Part shown: positions 58,451-64,000 of the stretch, in pieces | Position numbering within the stretch: position 1 is the first letter of the stretch | Layout: every line of letters starts with the position of its first letter | From: Erythrobacter sp. | GTDB taxonomy: Bacteria > Pseudomonadota > Alphaproteobacteria > Sphingomonadales > Sphingomonadaceae | Length of the DNA stretch: 64,000 bases | Assembly (NCBI RefSeq): GCF_030066995.1 | Contig: NZ_JASJAP010000001.1 | Span: 1,161,230 to 1,225,229 of the forward strand | Direction of reading: 5' to 3' | Notes under the pieces: model-generated | The model's input: only the letters and a program-made list of their open reading frames with translations | Database searches by the model: none | Told to the model about the DNA's origin: nothing | Translations under genes and position numbers: made by a program

Positions 58451-59704
58451 ATGGCAGACACAGAGCTCATGACCATCCCCGGACAGGTGGATCCGGTGCC
58501 CGTCGCGCGTGACATCACGCCGCGCGCCGATGGGCGTGTCGATCTGATCGGTCTGCCTCGCCCACGCATTCGCGAATTGTTCGCCGACGCGGGGCTCGAG
58601 CCGCGCCAAGCGAAACTGCGCGCCAAACAGGTCTTCCACTGGCTCTACCATCGCGGCGTCACCGACTTTGCGCAGATGACCGATATCTCCAAAGCCATGC
58701 GACCCTGGCTCAGCGAGCGGTTCGTGATCGGGCGGCCGAATGTACTCGAAGCCCAACACAGCGCTGATGGCACGCGCAAATGGCTGCTTCAGACCGATGA
58801 CGGCCATGATTTCGAGATGGTTTTCATCCCCGATGAGACACGCGGCACCCTGTGTGTCTCAAGCCAGGTCGGCTGCACCTTGAACTGCACTTTCTGCGCG
58901 ACCGGCACGATGCGCCTGGTGCGCAACCTGACGCCTGGCGAGATCGTGGGTCAGGTCATGCTTGCGCGCGACGCGCTGGGCGAATGGCCCAAAGGCACGA
59001 TGCGCGATCTTGGCGAAGAAGAAGCAGGGCACTACACCGCCGACGGTCGCCTGCTTACCAATATCGTGATGATGGGTATGGGCGAGCCGCTCTATAACTT
59101 CGATCACGTGCGAGACGCGCTGCATCTCGTGATGGATGGCGATGGCCTTGGTCTCTCGAAGCGGCGCATCACACTCTCAACCAGCGGTGTGATCCCGGCC
59201 ATGGAGCGTTGCGGTGAGGAAATCGGCGTGAACCTCGCCGTCTCGCTGCACGCGGTGAGCAAGGAAGTGCGCGACGAAATCGTGCCGCTCAACAAGAAGT
59301 ACGGGATCGAAGAGCTTCTTCAGGCCTGCGCCGATTATCCCGGCGCCTCCAACGCACGGCGCATCACTTTTGAATACGTGATGCTCAAGGACAAGAACGA
59401 TTCAGACGAAGACGCGCGTGAGCTTGTCCGTCTTCTGAAGGAATATGACCTGCCCGCCAAGGTCAACCTCATTCCATTCAATCCATGGCCTGGTGCACCT
59501 TACGAGTGCTCAACGCCGGAACGGGTCAAAGCGTTCAGCGACATCGTTTTCGAGGGCGGAATCAGCGCGCCCGTTCGCACCCCGCGCGGGCGCGACATTG
59601 ACGCAGCGTGCGGCCAGCTGAAGACCGCGGCGCAGAAGAAAAGCCGAGCGCAAAGGGATCGCGAAGCCGAACGCAAGGCATCTTTGCAGGCGGAGAAGAC
59701 GTAG
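58451..59704 (+). CDS. rlmN: 23S rRNA (adenine2503-C2)-methyltransferase
   Basis: Radical-SAM enzyme that methylates C2 of A2503 in 23S rRNA and A37 of some tRNAs. The 417-residue product has the N-terminal RNA-binding part ([29 protein letters not shown]), the cluster motif CTLNCTFC (CxxxCxxC), QVGCTLN, and the C-terminal Cys in DIDAACGQL that forms the protein-RNA intermediate. ATG at 58451 chosen; 58436 and 58469 are also in frame. A short basic tail follows. Confidence 0.95.
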   Translation: MADTELMTIPGQVDPVPVARDITPRADGRVDLIGLPRPRIRELFADAGLEPRQAKLRAKQVFHWLYHRGVTDFAQMTDISKAMRPWLSERFVIGRPNVLEAQHSADGTRKWLLQTDDGHDFEMVFIPDETRGTLCVSSQVGCTLNCTFCATGTMRLVRNLTPGEIVGQVMLARDALGEWPKGTMRDLGEEEAGHYTADGRLLTNIVMMGMGEPLYNFDHVRDALHLVMDGDGLGLSKRRITLSTSGVIPAMERCGEEIGVNLAVSLHAVSKEVRDEIVPLNKKYGIEELLQACADYPGASNARRITFEYVMLKDKNDSDEDARELVRLLKEYDLPAKVNLIPFNPWPGAPYECSTPERVKAFSDIVFEGGISAPVRTPRGRDIDAACGQLKTAAQKKSRAQRDREAERKASLQAEKT

Positions 59705-59738
59705 ATCAAAGGGTGGCAGGAGAATGAGGATATCTTGC

Positions 59739-60695
59739 ATGAAACCCCTTCACTCACTCGCCGTTTTTGCGCTTATCATAGCTGCGCCGAGTCTCGCGGA
59801 ACCGCGTTCTCCGGCGATCGAAAACGAGATTCTGGTTGGCGAGAGCCTCCCGGGCGCGTTCTACGCGACACCTGAAGGCAAAGGTCCGTTTCCCGCAATC
59901 ATTCTCCTCGGCGGCAGCGAAGGAGGCGATAGGGGTGCGCGAAGTCTGGCACCGCAGTTCCTGGAAGCGGGATATGCGGTGCTCGGATTGCCCTATTATT
60001 CGCCCGCCTGGGGCGACCGACCGCAACAGTTTCCCGGCTTGCCCAGAGCCTTCGCCAACATTCCGGTCGAAATGGCTGGAAAGGCAAAGGATTGGCTCGC
60101 CGCCCGCCCAGACGTTCGCGGCGCCGATATTGCCATTTACGGCGTTTCGAAAGGCGCTGAGCTGGCTCTGCTCGCGGGGTCGAGGATTGATGGATTCGCC
60201 GCCATAGCCGCGATCGCGCCCAGTGACGTTGTTTGGGAGGGATGGGGCACTGGCGACGGCACCCGTCCCAGTTCCTTCAGCTGGCAGGGTGAGCCGCTGC
60301 CCTTCGTGCCCTATGAGGGGATGGAAGAGGAATTTGCCAATCCCACCGGTCCAAGCGGGCGCCCTCGCCTTCGCCTGCCGCACGACAAAGGGCGCAACGC
60401 CAATCCCGACAGAGCCGTCGCCGCGCGCATCGCCGTGGAGAGCATTGACGAGCCGGTGCTGGTCGCTGGCGGCGATGCCGATCTCGTCTGGAATTCGGGC
60501 GAAATGGCACAAGCCATTGCCGAGCGCCGCGCGGCCGCCAACCTGCCGACGGTCAGCCTTGTGTTCACCGATGCAGGGCACGCGCTCTCGGGCACCGGCG
60601 CGACAAACGAAAGGCGCGCAGAAGCCGATCTCGCGGCGCAGCGCAAGATCTGGCCCGCAACGCTGGAATTTATGGCGCGCCACCTCAAGGATTAG
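59739..60695 (+). CDS. Exported alpha/beta hydrolase, acyl-CoA thioester hydrolase/BAAT-like
   Basis: A 318-residue product with a signal peptide (HSLAVFALIIAAPSLAEP) and an alpha/beta-hydrolase fold: GGSEGGDRGARSL, nucleophile in IYGVSKGAELALL, and D/H in GGDADLVWNSG and DAGHALSGTG. The C-terminal hydrolase part resembles the bile-acid-CoA:amino acid N-acyltransferase / acyl-CoA thioesterase family. Ser acts as the nucleophile, where BAAT uses Cys. ATG 59739 follows AGGA by 8 nt. Confidence 0.82.
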   Translation: MKPLHSLAVFALIIAAPSLAEPRSPAIENEILVGESLPGAFYATPEGKGPFPAIILLGGSEGGDRGARSLAPQFLEAGYAVLGLPYYSPAWGDRPQQFPGLPRAFANIPVEMAGKAKDWLAARPDVRGADIAIYGVSKGAELALLAGSRIDGFAAIAAIAPSDVVWEGWGTGDGTRPSSFSWQGEPLPFVPYEGMEEEFANPTGPSGRPRLRLPHDKGRNANPDRAVAARIAVESIDEPVLVAGGDADLVWNSGEMAQAIAERRAAANLPTVSLVFTDAGHALSGTGATNERRAEADLAAQRKIWPATLEFMARHLKD

Positions 60696-60710
60696 GCTAT
60701 CAGCGCCGGG

Positions 60711-61301
60711 ATGATCGATCCGGCCACATTCGATTTCTACACGACGCGCGCGCCGCACTACACCTACAGCAACGCGCAAAGCCATTCGCGCTCGCTCGAC
60801 GCGTTCCTGGACCGACTGGACCCGCGTGCGAAGGTTCTCGAACTGGGCTGCGGCGGTGGGCAGGACTCCGCTCGCATGCGCGAGCGAGGATTCGCGATCG
60901 ACGCGACCGACGGCGTGCCCGCCATGGTGAAGAAAGCGAACGAGCGCTTCGACCTTGGCGCTCGCACGATGCGCTTTGATGAACTGGCCGAGCGGGCGAA
61001 ATACGACGCGGTGTGGGCCCACGCGACCCTATTGCATTGCCCGCGCGCCGAGCTGCCCGATGCCCTTGCGCGCGTGTTCCGCGCCCTGAAACCGGGTGGA
61101 TGGCACTTTGCCAGCTACAAGCTTGGGACCGGCGAAGGGCGCGATTTGCTGGGCAGGTTGCACAACTTTCCCACGTCTGAATGGCTGCTGGATCGCTATC
61201 TGGAAGCGGGCTTTGCCCTAATCGACAGGCGAGTATATCCCGGCATGGGCTCCGACGGCACGCAGCGCGACTGGATCGACATCACAGTGAGGAAGCTATG
61301 A
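60711..61301 (+). CDS. Class I SAM-dependent methyltransferase
   Basis: A 196-residue methyltransferase with motif I VLELGCGGGQDSARM, followed by DGVPAMVKKAN and YDAVWAHATLLHCPRAELPDALARVFRALKPGGW. Substrate unknown (small-molecule type). The stop overlaps the next ATG (ATGA), and the start follows the hydrolase stop by 15 bp, so the three genes may form one transcript. Confidence 0.88.
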   Translation: MIDPATFDFYTTRAPHYTYSNAQSHSRSLDAFLDRLDPRAKVLELGCGGGQDSARMRERGFAIDATDGVPAMVKKANERFDLGARTMRFDELAERAKYDAVWAHATLLHCPRAELPDALARVFRALKPGGWHFASYKLGTGEGRDLLGRLHNFPTSEWLLDRYLEAGFALIDRRVYPGMGSDGTQRDWIDITVRKL

Positions 61302-61945
61302 GGCGCACAATCGAAGCGATCTGCACCGGCACCGCGCGACCGTTCAACGGCGCTGAGACGAGCGCGATTGCCAAATATCCGCACGAAGGGACCGTGCAAC
61401 TGCTCGAAGAGGGCTTTGCGCCCGACGAGCAGGCCGACCGGCGCGTGCATGGCGGTCCGCACAAGGCGGTGCACCTCTATCCGCTGGATCACCACGCGGT
61501 TTGGCGCGAGGAACTTCAGGACGAGAGCGCCCGCGCCTTTCTCGACGAACCGGGCGCGTTCGGTTCAAACCTCAGCGTGAGCGCAATCCGCGAGAGCGAT
61601 GTCTTCATCGGCGACCGCTTTCGCCTCGGCACCGCTCTCGTCGAGCTAAGCCAGCCACGCCAGCCATGCTGGAAGGTCGATCATCGCTTCGGCGTCAAAG
61701 GCATGACCGCGCGGATCGTAAAAACGGGCCGCTCTGGCTGGTACTTTCGCGTGCTGGAGATCGGCGAGGTTCAGGCCGGCGACGCGCTTGAACGCGTGGA
61801 GGATGGCGACCGCGACTGGAGTGTCGCGCGGGTGTTCACCGCGCTCGTTCAGGGCAAGGCCAGCCGCGCAGAGTGGGAGGCGCTGGCAAGGCACCCACGG
61901 CTGTCTCCGGAAATGCAGGCCATGGCGGTAAGAAGGCTCGGCTAG
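61298..61945 (+). CDS. MOSC domain protein, YiiM-like
   Basis: A 215-residue MOSC-domain protein. The molybdenum cofactor-binding cysteine lies in PRQPCWKVDHRFGVKGM, preceded by RVHGGPHKAVHLYPLDHHAVW and FGSNLSVSAI. In E. coli YiiM reduces N-hydroxylated bases such as 6-hydroxylaminopurine, a protective activity. Overlaps the methyltransferase gene by 4 bp. Confidence 0.88.
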   Translation: MRRTIEAICTGTARPFNGAETSAIAKYPHEGTVQLLEEGFAPDEQADRRVHGGPHKAVHLYPLDHHAVWREELQDESARAFLDEPGAFGSNLSVSAIRESDVFIGDRFRLGTALVELSQPRQPCWKVDHRFGVKGMTARIVKTGRSGWYFRVLEIGEVQAGDALERVEDGDRDWSVARVFTALVQGKASRAEWEALARHPRLSPEMQAMAVRRLG

Positions 61946-62077
61946 GGCTCACATAATCGCACGAGGCGTTCGCTTCGTCCTTGATATGGGTTCTCCAACA
62001 GTCCGTTCATCTAGCGTTCCTTCAATATGAACATAATGAGCGTGTCAGATACGACCACTCAAGCAATGGAGCCCATG

Positions 62078-62578
62078 ATGAAGACCCTTGTTCTGATTGC
62101 AGCCACCGGCTCTCTCGCCGCGCTTAGCGCTCCCGCCGGCGCCGCTGAGTTTCCAATTCCAGACGCGACGACGATGGCCGACGCGTTCCAGACCTCCGCT
62201 ATCACATCACACACGGTTCGCTACGACGCGGATGACTGGGACGACGATGACTGGGACGAGGATCGCTGGGATGATGACAGTGATTGGGAAGACGGCCGAC
62301 GCTATCGCCGGGGACGCGCCATTTACGACCGGCATGGTCGATACATCCAGCCCCGCCGTATAGGTCGCCGAGACCGGATCTGGCGGGGGCGCGATGGGCG
62401 TGTCTACTGTCGCCGCGACAACGGGACCACCGGCCTTGTGATCGGTGCGGGCGTTGGCGCGCTGCTGGGACGCACGATCGACACGCGCGGCGACCGAACG
62501 GTCGGTACGCTGCTTGGCGGCGCTCTGGGGGCTGTGCTTGGCCGAGAACTCGACCGCGGTGATTTGCGCTGCCGCTGA
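62078..62578 (+). CDS. Exported glycine-zipper protein with Asp/Trp-rich segment
   Basis: A 166-residue protein with signal peptide (MKTLVLIAATGSLAALSAPAGAA), then a strongly acidic segment with repeated D-D-x-W units (ADDWDDDDWDEDRWDDDSDW), an Arg-rich stretch (RRYRRGRAIYDRHGRYIQPR), and a C-terminal glycine-zipper helix pair (GLVIGAGVGALLGRTID and TLLGGALGAVLGREL). The domain order resembles 17-kDa surface antigen and RcnB-like proteins. Envelope location is inferred. ATG at 62078 or 62075 opens the signal peptide. Confidence 0.83.
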   Translation: MKTLVLIAATGSLAALSAPAGAAEFPIPDATTMADAFQTSAITSHTVRYDADDWDDDDWDEDRWDDDSDWEDGRRYRRGRAIYDRHGRYIQPRRIGRRDRIWRGRDGRVYCRRDNGTTGLVIGAGVGALLGRTIDTRGDRTVGTLLGGALGAVLGRELDRGDLRCR

Positions 62579-62606
62579 TTTCTCCGAGGCCGGGATGGAT
62601 TGAAGC

Positions 62607-62636
62607 GCGCCCGCACCACTGATACGGCGCGGGCGC
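62607..62636. repeat. Hairpin directly before the SDR start codon
   Basis: GCGCCCGC and GCGGGCGC form a perfect 8-bp stem around a 14-nt loop. The stem ends 1 nt before the ATG at 62638 and covers the place of a ribosome binding site. There is no T-run after it. Confidence 0.55.
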
Positions 62637-62637
62637 A

Positions 62638-63411
62638 ATGACACGTCCTGCCATTCTCGTTACCGGAGGCGCGACCCGGATCGGCGCAGCGATCACCCGA
62701 GGTTTCGCACAAGCGCAGTGGCACACTATCATTCATTATAACTCCAGCGCCGACGCGGCTGAGGCGCTTGCCGCCGATCTGCCCTCGGCCGAGACGGTCA
62801 AGTGCGACATCAGTGATGGCGACGCAGCCGAGGCGATGATTGAGAACCTCGCCGCACGCCTTTCCGATTGGCGCTGCCTCGTCAACTCAGCCTCGATCTT
62901 CGAGTATGACGATGCAACCAAACTCGATCCGGCGACGAACCTGTCGGCGATGCAGGTAAACGCGACCGCCCCCGCGCGCATGGCGCAGACCTTTCTGCGC
63001 AGCGCGAAAAGCGCGGCGACACGCAGTGTGATCCAGATCACCGACATGAAGCTCGCCAACCCGAACCCAGACTTTTTCAGCTACACGATGTCGAAGCACG
63101 CGCTTGCCTCGACAATCGCAATGCTGGCCAAACACTACGCAGATGATGAGAACGCGCGGGTCTATGGGCTCGCTCCGGGTGCCATTCTGGCCAGTTACGA
63201 CCAGACCGAGGACGAAACCGATGTCTCGCACACGCTCAACCTGCTGAAGCGCAAGACCGGTGTGGAGGAGATTGTCGAGGCCGCGCTTTTTCTCGCGAGC
63301 GGAGCGGTCAAAAGCGGATCGAGCCTTTACATCGACAGCGGGCAGCACCTGCTCGATCAGCCGCGCGATGTGATCTATCTGGCGCGAGCGGCCGCGAAAG
63401 AGAGCCAATGA
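62638..63411 (+). CDS. Pteridine-reductase-like short-chain dehydrogenase
   Basis: A 257-residue SDR. N-terminal TGGATRIGAAI (TGxxxRIG, the pteridine reductase/FolM form), NSASIFEYD in place of NNAG, and the active-site FFSYTMSKHALAS (YxxxK). These features are shared by FolM dihydromonapterin reductase and trypanosome PTR1, so an NADPH-dependent pterin or dihydrofolate reductase is likely. Its stop overlaps the next ATG by 4 bp (ATGA). Confidence 0.85.
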   Translation: MTRPAILVTGGATRIGAAITRGFAQAQWHTIIHYNSSADAAEALAADLPSAETVKCDISDGDAAEAMIENLAARLSDWRCLVNSASIFEYDDATKLDPATNLSAMQVNATAPARMAQTFLRSAKSAATRSVIQITDMKLANPNPDFFSYTMSKHALASTIAMLAKHYADDENARVYGLAPGAILASYDQTEDETDVSHTLNLLKRKTGVEEIVEAALFLASGAVKSGSSLYIDSGQHLLDQPRDVIYLARAAAKESQ

Positions 63412-64000
63412 CCTTGCGCCCGAAACCGCGCCACGCTCTCAGCACGAGGGTTTGGCACTGGATCAACGCCGCGGCTTTCGTGGTGCTGTTCATGTCGGGC
63501 CTCGGTATCTCGAACGCGCACCGATACCTCTACTGGGGTGATTATGGCTTCGACCCCGCAGACGCGTGGACGGCTGTTATGCGCTTTCCGAACTGGGCCA
63601 CTCTGCCTCAGCGCTACAACCTCGCCGAGGCGCGCGACTGGCACAGCGCGGGCGCGTGGGTCTTCGCGCTCGCTTTGCTGGGGATATGGGTCGCCATGCT
63701 CGCCAACCGCCATTTCGCGCGCGACATCGCCGCGCCGCCCAGCGCTTGGTCCCCCGCCAATCTCTGGCGCGAGGTCACTGAGCACCTGAAAGGGCGTTTC
63801 GATCCAGAGGATGGAGGCAGATACAACACCTTGCAGAAACTGACCTATGGCGTGGTGTTCGGCTTCCTTTTGCCGCTGATGATTCTTACCGGTCTCGCGA
63901 TCAGTCCGGGCTTCGAGCCCGCCGCACCGTGGATCGTCGAGATACTGGGCGGGCGACAGAGCGCGCGCTCGCTCCATTTCATCGCCGCCTTTGCTTTGTT
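63408..64000 (+). CDS. Cytochrome b561-type membrane protein, 3' truncated by window edge
   Basis: First 197 residues of a di-heme b-type cytochrome membrane protein. Helices at about 16-30, 79-94 and 142-162 with the likely heme histidines in VWHWINAAAF, ARDWHSAGAW and SLHFIAAFA. The pattern HW-N-x-A resembles the b subunits of hydrogenases and formate dehydrogenases (Ni/Fe-hydrogenase b-type cytochrome, PF01292). The ATG at 63408 overlaps the SDR stop. Its partner, often a molybdopterin sulfite-oxidase-like protein, would lie downstream of the window. Confidence 0.85.
   Translation, partial: MTLRPKPRHALSTRVWHWINAAAFVVLFMSGLGISNAHRYLYWGDYGFDPADAWTAVMRFPNWATLPQRYNLAEARDWHSAGAWVFALALLGIWVAMLANRHFARDIAAPPSAWSPANLWREVTEHLKGRFDPEDGGRYNTLQKLTYGVVFGFLLPLMILTGLAISPGFEPAAPWIVEILGGRQSARSLHFIAAFAL

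Overview
The window is a 64 kb, GC-rich, densely coded chromosomal segment of an alphaproteobacterium, most likely a sphingomonad of the Erythrobacteraceae type. I infer this from the split b/b' stator genes of the F0 ATP synthase, a trpF-trpB-trpA-accD-folC cluster, a CckA-type hybrid kinase and a CpdR-type receiver, GTTC-N7-GTTC SOS boxes at recA and a uvrD-type helicase, a CCA-encoding tRNA-Val, and many palindromic repeats that I recall from sphingomonad genomes. No prophage, rRNA operon, CRISPR array or classical insertion sequence was seen.

Layout. 1-4 kb: end of a quinone-oxidoreductase-like gene, then the F0 operon (atpI-B-E-F'-F, minus). 3.7-7.7 kb: ydbH-ynbE-ydbL (minus). 7.7-12.7 kb: radC, a DoxX/NDH-2 fusion, purB, lapA-like. 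12.7-19.4 kb: pyrF-trpF-trpB-trpA-accD-folC (plus), interrupted between trpB and trpA by palindromic repeats and a small DUF559 nuclease cassette. 19.4-32.6 kb: AmpG-like permease, Rieske oxygenase, rRNA pseudouridine synthase, rsmD, uvrD-type helicase, GExH-type exported protein, DEAD-box helicase, FAD-linked dehydrogenase, sapC. 32.8-39.8 kb: N-formylglutamate amidohydrolase-like, cpdR, tRNA-Val, icd, a decayed GNAT/nitrilase fusion gene, Kef-type antiporter. 39.8-52.4 kb (minus): two paralogous exported proteins, alaS, recA, two DUF4139 proteins, cckA, DUF2062, smpB. 52.5-64 kb: S9 peptidase, dapA, lytic transglycosylase, greB, rlmN, hydrolase, methyltransferase, MOSC protein, glycine-zipper protein, pteridine-reductase-like SDR, and the start of a cytochrome b561-type gene.

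The most notable structure is at 15943-16445. A 130-codon DUF559 nuclease gene lies between imperfect 36-37 bp inverted repeats, and the whole unit is bracketed by a perfect 31-bp direct duplication of the 5' end of trpA. The insertion rebuilt an intact trpA and left a 25-codon trpA remnant whose stop overlaps the DUF559 start (TGATG). It looks like a young, operon-compatible mobile cassette made of a nuclease and REP-like palindromes. At least four other palindromic elements sit within 7 kb of it. A second notable locus is the GNAT/carbon-nitrogen hydrolase gene at 36278-37946, which carries three independent inactivating changes.
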